Numbered from the stretch's first letter, positions 1-5,890 are shown. The stretch: 11,299 nucleotides of DNA from Clostridiales bacterium (GCA_012841675.1 DUUG01000011.1:1-11299), one strand, 5' to 3'. Made by a program: numbers and translations. Notes: generated from the sequence alone by a model not told the origin.

Positions 1-92
1 AATGTTTGCTTTGGTATGCCAATTTTGTCGGCAAGGAACGAATACTTTATCCCGTTCCCATCAAGGTACCCTTTGATTCTTTTTGCGCACAT
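1..92 (-). CDS. Cro-like HTH protein, N-terminal part (runs off the left edge)
   Basis: Reading leftward from the ATG at 92 gives 30 residues beginning MCAKRIKGYLDGNGIKYSFL, followed by ADKIGIPKQT at the window edge. The pattern (basic N-terminus, then L-A-D-K-I-G-I as helix 2, a turn, and the start of a recognition helix) is that of short XRE/Cro-type phage regulators. A very good ribosome site (GGGAGGT) sits 7 bases before the ATG. A strong leftward promoter lies at 135-163, with operator copies around it. The gene is divergent from the HTH repressor at 247, which is the layout of a lysogeny switch. Seen directly: start, ribosome site, promoter and HTH beginning. Inferred: a Cro or antirepressor-like role. 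The rest of the protein lies outside the window, so the length and family cannot be confirmed. Confidence 0.65.
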   Translation of the reverse strand, partial: MCAKRIKGYLDGNGIKYSFLADKIGIPKQT

Positions 93-110
93 TTTCTTAC
101 CTCCCAAAAT

Positions 111-125
111 TACAGTTTTCCTGTA
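111..125. promoter_or_regulatory. Operator copy 1 (TACAG-N5-CTGTA)
   Basis: TACAG TTTTC CTGTA is a perfect 5-bp inverted repeat with a 5-bp spacer. It lies just downstream of the inferred start of the leftward transcript and upstream of the ribosome site of the Cro-like gene. It is the best of three related copies in this 76-bp region. Confidence 0.65.
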
Positions 126-134
126 CCTACTAAC

Positions 135-163
135 ATAATACTACATATTTCCTGTAATGCCAA
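135..163 (-). promoter_or_regulatory. Leftward promoter of the Cro-like gene
   Basis: On the minus strand TTGGCA (positions 158-163) is followed by a 17-bp spacer and TATTAT (135-140), a near-consensus sigma-A promoter. The spacer is occupied almost exactly by the middle operator copy (142-156), so a protein bound there should block RNA polymerase. Transcription would start near 128 and run into the ATG at 92. Confidence 0.7.
142..156. promoter_or_regulatory. Operator copy 2 (TACAT-N5-CTGTA)
   Basis: TACAT ATTTC CTGTA differs from the perfect copy at one arm position and shares its TTTC-CTGTA half. It starts 31 bp after copy 1, about three helical turns, and fills the spacer of the leftward promoter. 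This is the arrangement expected of a repression site. Confidence 0.65.
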
Positions 164-171
164 CACTATAT

Positions 172-186
172 TACAGAATTTCTGAA
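172..186. promoter_or_regulatory. Operator copy 3 (TACAG-N5-CTGAA)
   Basis: TACAG AATTT CTGAA starts 30 bp after copy 2 and has one arm mismatch. It lies upstream of the leftward -35 and about 37 bp upstream of the rightward -10 (223-228). From there it could serve autoregulation or activation of the repressor promoter, by analogy with lambda-type switches. Binding by either HTH protein is inferred. Confidence 0.6.
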
Positions 187-222
187 AAAATTTCTCTTGT
201 ATCTTTATTGTTTTCGAGGTAT

Positions 223-228
223 TATAAT
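223..228 (+). promoter_or_regulatory. -10 element of the repressor promoter
   Basis: A perfect TATAAT lies 18 bases before the repressor ATG. No good -35 is present at 16-18 bp spacing (the bases there read TATCTT; TTGTAT at 197-202 is 20 bp away). The promoter may therefore be weak or activator-dependent. The start site would fall inside or just before the ribosome site, giving a nearly leaderless message. Confidence 0.5.
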
Positions 229-246
229 GTTAGAGAGGTGAGCAAC

Positions 247-600
247 ATGGCATCAATCAAGGATGAAATTGCCAAAAACCTGCATTATTACCGTAAAAAG
301 AACAATATGACGCAAAAACAACTGGCAGAACAGCTCGGTGTGAAGAACACCGCTGTGTCAAATTGGGAGAACGGCCTAAATTCCATAGATATTGAAACTT
401 TATACAAAGTGTGCAAGGTTCTAGGCGTTACTTTTAACGATATGTATGGCGTATATGCAATTGATTTAATAGCTGACATTTCGCGCCGCGAGCGTTATAT
501 TCTTTCTGCTTATCGTTCAAAACGCGATATGCAAGCAGCGGTAGACAAACTGCTAGACATCGGTGGTTCGGAAAAGGACGGTGAACCACCGCAGGATTAA
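247..600 (+). CDS. XRE-family HTH transcriptional repressor of the element
   Basis: The protein has 117 residues. Residues 5-63 form a canonical XRE helix-turn-helix: KNLHYYRKKNNMTQKQLAEQ, then LGVKNTAVSNWENGLNSIDI, with TQKQLAEQLGV as the first helix and NTAVSNWENG as the recognition helix. The remaining ~50 residues are helical and charged (SRRERYILSAYRSKRD) and end in DGEPPQD. There is no S24 peptidase domain, so RecA-driven self-cleavage is not expected; no ImmA-type metallopeptidase partner is visible. The ATG at 247 is preferred over an in-frame ATG at 157 because a strong ribosome site (GAGAGGTGAG, 233-242) precedes it and the upstream start would sit inside the operators. It probably binds the three operators upstream and represses the divergent Cro-like gene. 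It is followed by a terminator and the broken integrase. Family certain; role in lysogeny inferred from layout. Confidence 0.85.
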   Translation: MASIKDEIAKNLHYYRKKNNMTQKQLAEQLGVKNTAVSNWENGLNSIDIETLYKVCKVLGVTFNDMYGVYAIDLIADISRRERYILSAYRSKRDMQAAVDKLLDIGGSEKDGEPPQD

Positions 601-633
601 ATGAATGATTAGTGCCCAAAAAAGGCGAATAAA

Positions 634-674
634 AAACACCCTATCGCTTGAAATACGACAGGGTGTGTGTTTTC
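634..674 (+). terminator. Terminator after the repressor gene
   Basis: AACACCCT and AGGGTGT arms (about 635-642 and 660-668) plus a TCG/CGA pair close a loop of about nine bases, followed by GTGTTTTC. The left flank is AAAAAA, so the hairpin could also work on the other strand. It separates the repressor from the integrase. Confidence 0.6.
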
Positions 675-696
675 TGTAATTATAGGGGGTATTTAT

Positions 697-1762
697 GTGA
701 GTAGACGAGTAGGCGTTGCCATTTGGCAGGCAAAATATAAGCGTTGGCAATACACCGCTCAAAAAGACGGTGTGCGCCGCACGTTTTATTCCTTTGCACC
801 CGGCAGGAAGGGTCAGCGTGAAATGCCATGCAAAGGTTGACGAATGGCTTGATGATGGAATTTATGACGGCGGGAAACGTGTAAGCGATATGTTTGACCG
901 GTGGATTGAAGAATTAAAACTCACCACCGGCCGTAGTCATTGGGATCAGTATGAAGGGTATATGGACGGAATTACATTAAGCCAGTAATAGGTCATATCA
1001 AAATGTCCAACCTCAACGAAGGTCCACTTGCAGAAAGTAATCAACAAGGCCCATGCGAAGAATCTGGCAAAGAAAACCCTGATGAATATAAGCGCTTGCA
1101 TGGAGTCTTTCGTCAAAAACGCCCGACAGAAGAAGGCGACGACGCTGTATCCGGAGGACCTTTCCAAGGTCAGTACCAGTTGGCAAACGAATTATTTTGC
1201 AGCCGAACGAATTGAAAATACTCTTTACCGAGGATTGCACAACCAGATATAACAAGCGCGTATATGACATTTTCGTAAACGCTTACCGTTTCGCGGTCTT
1301 GACGGGGCTTCGACCGGGAGAACTGTTCGGGTTACGATGGGGGATATAAACGGGAATGTTATCCATCTGCAAAGGAGTATAAATAAGCTCAACGAAGAAA
1401 CAAGCGGAAAGAACGAAAATGCGCAGAGAACATTGGTTCTTAACGACTTATCAAAAGGAATATTGGCAAACCAGAAACAGGCGCTTTTTGATAACGGCAT
1501 TTTGTCCGATTTTGTTTTCCCGTACAATGACGGAGAACACGCACAACTAAATATATTCTATAAAAGATGGGTACGCTATCGCGACTCGAACGGAATAAAA
1601 AATAAAGCGTCACCGTATGAGTTGCGCCATACTTTTGTTTCCGTTGCAAAAGCGCTTCCAGAAGGAGTGCTAAAAAGCATCGTCGGACACTCCCAAGGCA
1701 TGGATACCTACGGTGTTTATTCGCACGAAGTAAACGGGGAACTTTCGGCAATCGCTGAATAA
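697..1762 (+). pseudogene. Tyrosine site-specific integrase, disrupted by five frameshifts
   Basis: A phage/ICE tyrosine recombinase can be reassembled across all three frames. The original start is probably the GTG at 697 after GGGGGT. The reading frame shifts near 820, 967, 1024, 1170 and 1340. In order the pieces give an N-terminal arm domain (VSRRVGVAIWQAKYKRWQYT, ending with stop 838-840 in that frame), a core-binding part (KVDEWLDDGIYDGG..., then KPVIGHIKMSNLNEG, then QKVINKAHAKNLAKKTLMNI), and a catalytic domain. The first catalytic Arg lies in TGLRPGEL (codon 1311). SPYELRHTF supplies the second Arg, with Tyr in place of the usual first His. GHS and then the nucleophile Tyr of VYSHE (codon 1718) follow. 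No stop lies inside the segments that align, only after each shift. The longest intact piece, 1337-1762, keeps only the C-terminal catalytic motifs, so no working enzyme is expected. It sits against the ssrA 3' end, its likely target. Sequencing indels are a less likely alternative because the neighbouring genes are intact. Confidence 0.85.
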
Positions 1763-1791
1763 ATTCAAGAAGCATTCATGCGTTACTTGTA

Positions 1792-1815
1792 AAAGTGCAT
1801 TACAAAGTGCATTAC
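1792..1815 (+). repeat. Perfect tandem repeat of a 12-mer beside the attachment site
   Basis: AAAGTGCATTAC occurs twice without a gap (1792-1803 and 1804-1815), between the integrase stop and the ssrA 3' end. Short direct repeats at this position are typical arm-type binding sites for the integrase N-terminal domain. The function is inferred from location. Confidence 0.6.
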
Positions 1816-1835
1816 ATTGGCGTGTTTCCCGAAAA

Positions 1836-1877
1836 GCAAAAACCGCCAAACGCTATTTCCCCTAATCGTTTGGCGAT
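1836..1877 (-). terminator. Rho-independent terminator of ssrA
   Basis: CGCCAAACG (1844-1852) and CGTTTGGCG (1867-1875) are perfect 9-bp arms around a 14-base loop. On the minus strand the hairpin ends in GGCGGTTTTTG, a proper U-tract, and it lies about 10 bases after the tmRNA CCA end. If the element inserted at the ssrA 3' end, this terminator was either brought by the element or lies within the shared att region. Confidence 0.75.
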
Positions 1878-1885
1878 TCTTGTAT

Positions 1886-1920
1886 TGGTGGAGGCGACGG
1901 GAATTGAACCCGTGTCCGAA
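1886..1920. other. Putative element attachment site (ssrA 3' end)
   Basis: The 3' portion of ssrA (T-arm and acceptor strand, minus strand ...GGTTCAATTCCCGTCGCC..., ending CCACCA) is a common target of tyrosine integrases, which restore it on insertion. The broken integrase gene points at it from 124 bp away. The exact core cannot be drawn because the second copy would be left of this window. Confidence 0.5.
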
Positions 1921-2113
1921 AACATCTCCTGTCAGATTTCTCCGGGCGCAGTTTGTCTTTTAAAATTCCCTCCGCCGGACGGCGACAAACAGCCTTCCGA
2001 CTTCAGTAGCTTCATGATACACATCCGCGAGCAAAGCTTATCGCGGCGCGTTCACCACTAAATGACGCCCGTGACCCGGTCGTGGTCCCCCGGGGCGGAC
2101 GGCTGCTATTTAA

Positions 2114-2149
2114 TTAAGCAGCTAAAGCGTAATCGTTGTTATTTAATTT
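2114..2149 (-). other. tmRNA tag-peptide reading frame
   Basis: The frame ending at TAA (2114-2116) reads K-L-N-N-N-D-Y-A-L-A-A over the last eleven codons. The C-terminal YALAA is the protease-recognition signature. The resume codon is not certain: it is not a clear GCN, and candidates are the AAA codon at 2147-2149 or a nearby one, so only the NDYALAA end is firm. Confidence 0.6.
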
Positions 2150-2241
2150 ATAACAGTTTACGGATTGTTGAAGCGGTCCCGTACCGCTGCCCGCTTACCG
2201 GCATTCAACGTCCCCGTCGAAACCGATACGCCCCCATATGA

Positions 2242-2259
2242 AAGGCCAAACATGGCCTT
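2242..2259 (-). terminator. Hairpin between the esterase stop and ssrA
   Basis: AAGGCCA and TGGCCTT (7-bp perfect arms, 4-base loop) lie between the esterase gene and the tmRNA 5' end. On the minus strand only TTTCATAT follows, so as a terminator it is weak. It could instead be a partial attenuator or a processing hairpin ahead of the tmRNA 5' end. Confidence 0.4.
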
Positions 2260-2279
2260 ATTGATTTAGTAAGTGGCCT

Positions 2280-3119
2280 TTATCCGCGCCCGGCGTTTCT
2301 CAACACCCAGTTGGCGCAATCGTCAATCCATTTGGTTAGATACTTAGGCGGCAGATTGTTTTCGTCCCGCGTGGTCACCCAAGAAGCAACGGAAAGCCCA
2401 TGGCCCCCTTCGGGATACACGTGCAATTCAAACGGAATTTGGAACTTGGCCAGTGCTTCCGCCGCATACAGCGAATTTTCCACAGGAACGGCCTTGTCGG
2501 TGCAGGTGTGCCAAAGAAACGTCGGCGGCGTACTTTCCGAAACGGCATGCTCGAAGGAAAGGGCCTTTCTCTGCTCTTCAGTTGCATCCGGGCCAAGCAG
2601 ATTCTTGACAGATCCAAGATGCGTCATCTCTCCAAAAGATAAAACGCCATAGCATAAAATCAACCCGTTAGGCCGCAGAAATTCCTTTTCCACATGTAGA
2701 GGATCTAAAACTTCCCTATCCCAGTGGGTGCCGTAATTGCCGGCCAAATGACCGCCGGCCGAAAATCCCATAACGGAAATAGCATCCTCCTGCACACCAT
2801 ATTTTTCCGCATTCTGGCGGATATATGCCATGGCCGCGCCGACTTCCAGCAGGGCTTTGGGATATCTAGCAGGTGCCACGGAATACCGAAGCACAAACGC
2901 GCCAAGTCCACGCCCCAAAAGGGCAAACGCAATGGGTTCTGCCTCACGGTCGGAAGTCATGCCGTAGCCGCCGCCGGGGCAAACCAAAACAGAAGGATAC
3001 CGTCTGTCATCCCCCAGCTCAGGCGACTGGGAAGGCGCATACACATCCAAATAGGCGGGAGAATCAAACTCCGCTAAGGCAGCAAAGTGTTCCTTCAGGT
3101 AGATTCTTTCGTAGATCAC
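2280..3119 (-). CDS. Alpha/beta-hydrolase (acetyl-esterase/lipase type, COG0657-like)
   Basis: The 279-residue protein has all serine-esterase landmarks. The oxyanion-hole strand-turn CPGGGY is at residues 47-52, the nucleophile elbow G-F-S-A-G centres on Ser120, a likely acid is Asp208 (TCTDKAVPVE), and the catalytic His is His240 (PEGGHGLS). The HTCTDKAVPVENSL region is characteristic of the acetyl-xylan-esterase-like and BD-FAE-like carbohydrate esterases. No signal peptide is present, so it is probably cytosolic and deacylates small imported esters such as acetylated sugars; the substrate is inferred from family only. The start is a GTG at 3119 after GAGGG. It begins 18 bp after smpB ends and is probably cotranscribed with it. 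Confidence 0.85.
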   Translation of the reverse strand: MIYERIYLKEHFAALAEFDSPAYLDVYAPSQSPELGDDRRYPSVLVCPGGGYGMTSDREAEPIAFALLGRGLGAFVLRYSVAPARYPKALLEVGAAMAYIRQNAEKYGVQEDAISVMGFSAGGHLAGNYGTHWDREVLDPLHVEKEFLRPNGLILCYGVLSFGEMTHLGSVKNLLGPDATEEQRKALSFEHAVSESTPPTFLWHTCTDKAVPVENSLYAAEALAKFQIPFELHVYPEGGHGLSVASWVTTRDENNLPPKYLTKWIDDCANWVLRNAGRG

Positions 3120-3137
3120 AGCGTATCCCTCTATTCC

Positions 3138-3596
3138 CTATTCTCTGTTTTTTAAGGCGCGGTCTATCTCTCGTTCCGTGTCGCGCAGGGCGGCACTTTC
3201 GCGCTTGTCATACAGTTTTTTCCCTTTGCAAAGGGCAAGCTCCACTTTAACTCTGGAATCCTTTAGATAAAAGGATAGCGGAACCAAGGTCAGACCTTCC
3301 TGTGCCACCTTCTGAGAGAGCTTTAAAATCTCCCGTTTGTGAAGGAGCAGCCGTCTGGGACGAAGGGGATCCTTATTAAATATATTCCCTTTTTCGTAAG
3401 GGCTTATATGCACATTATAAAGGATCATTTCGCCGTTTTTGACCGCGGCAAAACTGTCTTTCAAGTTAACAGCCCCGGCTCGGATGGATTTTACTTCCGT
3501 TCCTTTGAGTTCGATGCCTGCTTCCATGGTTTCAAGCACGAAATAATCGTGCCGGGCTTTTCGATTTTGCGCAATCACTTTTATGCCCTTGGACAC
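3138..3596 (-). CDS. smpB: SsrA-binding protein SmpB
   Basis: From the GTG at 3596 the protein is 152 residues, the normal SmpB length. The conserved N-terminal core VIAQNRKARHDYFVLETMEA is followed by GIELKGTEVKSIRAG, NLKDSFA, then PRRLLLHKREI of the OB-fold barrel. The basic tail KKLYDKRESAALRDTEREID enters the ribosomal mRNA channel in known structures. It binds the tRNA-like domain of tmRNA and is essential for trans-translation. The GTG start is chosen over upstream in-frame starts because GAGAGGAGGG precedes it and the promoter at 3627-3656 would cut longer versions. The first gene of the unit smpB, esterase, possibly ssrA. RNase R, its frequent neighbour, is not in this window. Confidence 0.95.
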   Translation of the reverse strand: MSKGIKVIAQNRKARHDYFVLETMEAGIELKGTEVKSIRAGAVNLKDSFAAVKNGEMILYNVHISPYEKGNIFNKDPLRPRRLLLHKREILKLSQKVAQEGLTLVPLSFYLKDSRVKVELALCKGKKLYDKRESAALRDTEREIDRALKNRE

Positions 3597-3626
3597 AAGC
3601 ACCCTCCTCTCATTCCATACATATAT

Positions 3627-3656
3627 ATTATACCCTTTTTGTAGGCAGTTCGTCAA
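3627..3656 (-). promoter_or_regulatory. smpB promoter
   Basis: On the minus strand TTGACG (3651-3656), an 18-bp spacer and a perfect TATAAT (3627-3632) lie about 31 bp upstream of the smpB GTG. This is a strong sigma-A promoter and probably serves the esterase gene as well. Confidence 0.8.
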
Positions 3657-3697
3657 GCGGATTCCTTTACCAATGGAATAATTAGCCAAAGTGAGAA

Positions 3698-3726
3698 GCA
3701 GAGCTGTAAACCGTTTACAGCTCTGC
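3698..3726 (-). terminator. Long hairpin after the ADP-ribosylglycohydrolase gene
   Basis: Fourteen-base arms (GCAGAGCTGTAAAC and GTTTACAGCTCTGC) are perfectly complementary around a single central base. The hairpin starts 5 bp after the stop codon at 3732. On the minus strand it is followed by TTCTCACTTTGG, a poor U-tract, so termination may be partial; protection of the mRNA 3' end is an alternative role. Confidence 0.6.
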
Positions 3727-3731
3727 AAAAT

Positions 3732-5114
3732 CTATTGTATATGCTGCATAGTCAAATCGCAAAGAGATGCAACCGATACCGTCTCAAGGCCAAACAGAGT
3801 CGTCTGCAGCTGCCCGTTAAACGACTCTGTCCAGCAAGAGGGGATTTTCTTCGCCCCTAGCAGCATGCCGATTACAGACCCGGCCGTGGCACCGTTGCAA
3901 TCACAGTCAAAGGCCCCGGAAACCGCCAGGCAGACAGTTTTTTCAAAATCGCATTCTCCGTAAAGCAACGAAATGGCAACCAATATTGCATTGGGGATCG
4001 TGTGGCACCAGTCATGGCTGTCGCTTTCGTTATAGCGCTCGTGGACAATTTTTATACATTCTTCCACCGTTAGCCCTTTATCGCGCCAGGAAAATACCTC
4101 GCTAATGGCTTCATAAAGACGGGATTTTTCGGGGATTTCACTTAGCCCGCCCTTTATAACTGCTTCTATGTCATCACAAACCGCGGCACAGGCCAGCATG
4201 GCGGCCACAAACATCTCGCCGTAGATTCCGTTTTTCACATGGGATATGCTCGCATCGCGCCAAGCCATTTCCGCGGCCAGCTCCGGGTTGCCGGGGTTGA
4301 TATACCCAAAATAGTCGCCGCGAATCTGCGCCCCGATCCATTCGCGAAACGCATTTTTGTAAATGGCGGAATAAGGCGGATAATATCCGTTGACAAAATT
4401 GATAAAAGCCACCCGCTCCGCCGTACAGTAGGCGTTTTTCGGTTGGGAATCCACCCAGCAGCGGGCTACATCCGCCGGCGTAAAATCGCGGCCATATACG
4501 TCAATGAGTTTACAAGCGGCCATGACCGTATAGTTAGTGTCATCGTCAAAAGGAGCGATTTGAATAGTGTCGACAAAACAGCGGCCACGCAGCTTAAAGG
4601 AGCAAGCGGAAATAATTTCCTCTGTTAGCTCATCGGCTCTAATGTACCGTTTCAGAGGGTAGTTGCCCGTTTGTTGCAAAATATAGTTAAGCTCATGGAA
4701 ACGGATGCCCTCAATGGGTTTTCCAAGCAGACAGCCGGCAATGCGGCCAAGCCATGCGCCCTGTATACGCTCACGAAGGGATTCTTTGTTCTTCGGTGCA
4801 GAAAACGTCTTTCTATCCGCTGGGCGGTGCTTCCGAATTTCGTCTAAATCAGAAGGTTCAAAATACGGATAATCCGCCCGCATCGGAGCTTTTTGCATCA
4901 GTTCTGCCAAGCTTTCGGCCATATCTTCTTTTTCCTTGCAACGGGGCAAGGCGGCAATTTCTTGGGCAAGGGTTTTGAATTTGGCCACCTCTCGCCCTTC
5001 GTCATGCATCTGGCGAAATTCTGTCAAAATATTGGCAGAATATACCTCCCAAGATTGCAAAGCCGCATAGTCTGGCAGCAAACGCTCGAAACCGATCTTC
5101 CCATCCAAATGCAT
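3732..5114 (-). CDS. ADP-ribosylglycohydrolase-family protein with N-terminal extension
   Basis: The 460-residue protein carries an ADP-ribosylglycohydrolase (DraG/ARH, COG1397-type) fold from about residue 112. RIQGAWLGRIAGCLLGKPIEG (117-136 core) opens the domain. FDDDTNY (189-195) holds the first metal-binding acidic cluster. AFDCDCNGATAGSVIG (401-416) is the second, where Asp403 and Asp405 would complete the binuclear Mg site. Known members remove ADP-ribose from proteins or related N-glycosides; the substrate here is unknown, and many large bacterial paralogues are uncharacterised. Residues 1-105 are helical, acidic and not recognised. No signal peptide. It has its own promoter (5148-5176) and a strong ribosome site (AGGAGGGGGAG) before the ATG at 5114. 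It is followed by a long hairpin and lies between pth and smpB without functional linkage that I can show. Confidence 0.85.
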   Translation of the reverse strand: MHLDGKIGFERLLPDYAALQSWEVYSANILTEFRQMHDEGREVAKFKTLAQEIAALPRCKEKEDMAESLAELMQKAPMRADYPYFEPSDLDEIRKHRPADRKTFSAPKNKESLRERIQGAWLGRIAGCLLGKPIEGIRFHELNYILQQTGNYPLKRYIRADELTEEIISACSFKLRGRCFVDTIQIAPFDDDTNYTVMAACKLIDVYGRDFTPADVARCWVDSQPKNAYCTAERVAFINFVNGYYPPYSAIYKNAFREWIGAQIRGDYFGYINPGNPELAAEMAWRDASISHVKNGIYGEMFVAAMLACAAVCDDIEAVIKGGLSEIPEKSRLYEAISEVFSWRDKGLTVEECIKIVHERYNESDSHDWCHTIPNAILVAISLLYGECDFEKTVCLAVSGAFDCDCNGATAGSVIGMLLGAKKIPSCWTESFNGQLQTTLFGLETVSVASLCDLTMQHIQ

Positions 5115-5147
5115 AGATACTCCCCCTCCTAGTTCTAGCTATATTAC

Positions 5148-5176
5148 AGTATAGCGACCGAAACCAAACTTGTCTA
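5148..5176 (-). promoter_or_regulatory. Promoter of the ADP-ribosylglycohydrolase gene
   Basis: Minus-strand TAGACA (5171-5176), 17-bp spacer, TATACT (5148-5153). An inverted repeat GCTATA-N6-TATAGC (5138-5155) covers the -10 and the start region and may be an operator. Confidence 0.65.
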
Positions 5177-5202
5177 TAGCCTTTGGAAGTGGAAGCGCCG
5201 TT

Positions 5203-5820
5203 TTATCCGTTAAACTGGTTTCCCGCCTGCTCCGGCGAAGTTTGCGCCACGGCCAAGGCGGCAGCGGCAGCCCTTTTGACAGCTGCCTGCATGGTTGGAA
5301 TTTCCTCATCGGAAAACTTGCCAAGCACCCAGTCGGTTACGCTGTAATCCTTGTGAGGCGGCTGGCCAATGCCGACCCGCACTCTGGGAAACTGGTCTGT
5401 TCCCAACTGGTAGATAATGTCTTTCATGCCGTTGTGTCCCCCGTCGCTGCCTTTGGCGCGAATGCGCAGCTTGCCACAAGGCAGCGATATATCGTCATAG
5501 ACGATAATAAGACGCTCAGGCGGCAGCTTATAAAAAGCCATTGCCTCTCTTACGCTAACTCCGCTGGCATTCATCATAGTCTGCGGCTTTAGCAAGAGTG
5601 CCCGCCCGCCGGGAAATACCATTTCACCGTATAAGGCTTTGAATTTCAGCCGGTTTATCTTCACTTTTTCCTGCTCTGCCAGAGCATCCAGTGCCATAAA
5701 GCCTGCATTATGGCGCGTTTCATCATATTTCGGCCCGGGGTTTCCCAAACCGCAGATAATATGCGTCACAGGGCCGGCGGCGGGCTTTTCTATTTTCTTA
5801 AACAGATCAAAAATAGACAT
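5203..5820 (-). CDS. pth: Peptidyl-tRNA hydrolase
   Basis: The 205-residue protein has the bacterial Pth signature. GLGNPG (24-29) is followed by YDETRHNAGF, with the catalytic His37, then the conserved KPQTMMNASG and IVYDDISLPCGKLRIR (containing the Asp partner) and GSDGGHNGMKDI. It hydrolyses the ester bond of peptidyl-tRNAs that drop off ribosomes and recycles the tRNA in the cytosol. The N-terminus is about 16 residues longer than the shortest homologues start (MSIFDLFKKIEKPAAGP before VTHIICGLGNPG), but the ATG at 5820 has a good ribosome site (GAGGAGAGCTC) and no better internal start is visible. It lies 70 bp downstream of the glycyl-tRNA synthetase stop, after a hairpin; no strong promoter of its own is seen, so some readthrough is likely. 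Confidence 0.95.
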   Translation of the reverse strand: MSIFDLFKKIEKPAAGPVTHIICGLGNPGPKYDETRHNAGFMALDALAEQEKVKINRLKFKALYGEMVFPGGRALLLKPQTMMNASGVSVREAMAFYKLPPERLIIVYDDISLPCGKLRIRAKGSDGGHNGMKDIIYQLGTDQFPRVRVGIGQPPHKDYSVTDWVLGKFSDEEIPTMQAAVKRAAAAALAVAQTSPEQAGNQFNG

Positions 5821-5857
5821 GAGCTCTCCTCGGTTCTATTTCAAAATGGGTGAAAGT

Positions 5858-5887
5858 AAGGGCCAGGGTTGGCACCCCGGCCCTTTT
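5858..5887 (-). terminator. Hairpin between the synthetase gene and pth
   Basis: AAGGGCC-A-GGGT and ACCC-C-GGCCCTT arms enclose TGGC, with one internal mismatch. It begins a few bases after the synthetase stop. The minus-strand tail is only TACTTTC, so partial termination fits; on the plus strand CCCTTTT follows. Confidence 0.55.
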
Positions 5888-5890
5888 GGG

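Larger units (their letters stand above)
1886..2235 (-). ncRNA. ssrA: tmRNA (transfer-messenger RNA)
   Basis: The 350-base RNA begins GGGGGCGTATCGGTTTCGAC and ends with an encoded CCA. Its first seven bases (GGGGGCG) pair with CGCCTCC next to the discriminator A (six Watson-Crick pairs and one G-U), forming the tRNA-like acceptor stem. The T-arm reads CGGGTTCAATTCCCG. The internal message ends with codons for NNNDYALAA and TAA (2114-2116), matching the conserved YALAA/ALAA degradation tag. GC-rich helices after the tag fit the usual pseudoknots. With SmpB it enters stalled ribosomes as alanyl-tmRNA, releases them and tags the nascent chain for proteolysis. smpB lies just upstream on the same strand, with an esterase gene between. 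I found no convincing promoter directly before it; transcription may start within or before the esterase gene, with 5' processing by RNase P. Confidence 0.95.

Noticed and set aside
697..1345. Programmed frameshifting in the integrase
   Set aside because: Five shifts in different directions and without slippery-site and pseudoknot signals fit decay (or indel errors), not programmed recoding.
1792..1815. CRISPR or longer repeat array
   Set aside because: Only two abutting 12-mers and no spacers; better explained as integrase-associated repeats.
1886..1920. A tRNA-like 3' half that might be a separate tRNA gene
   Set aside because: The T-arm and acceptor strand pair with the 5' end at 2235, so it is the tRNA-like domain of tmRNA.
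1795..2061. An 88-residue plus-strand open frame over the tmRNA
   Set aside because: It lies over the ssrA RNA on the opposite strand and has no ribosome site; its length comes from the structured RNA's composition.
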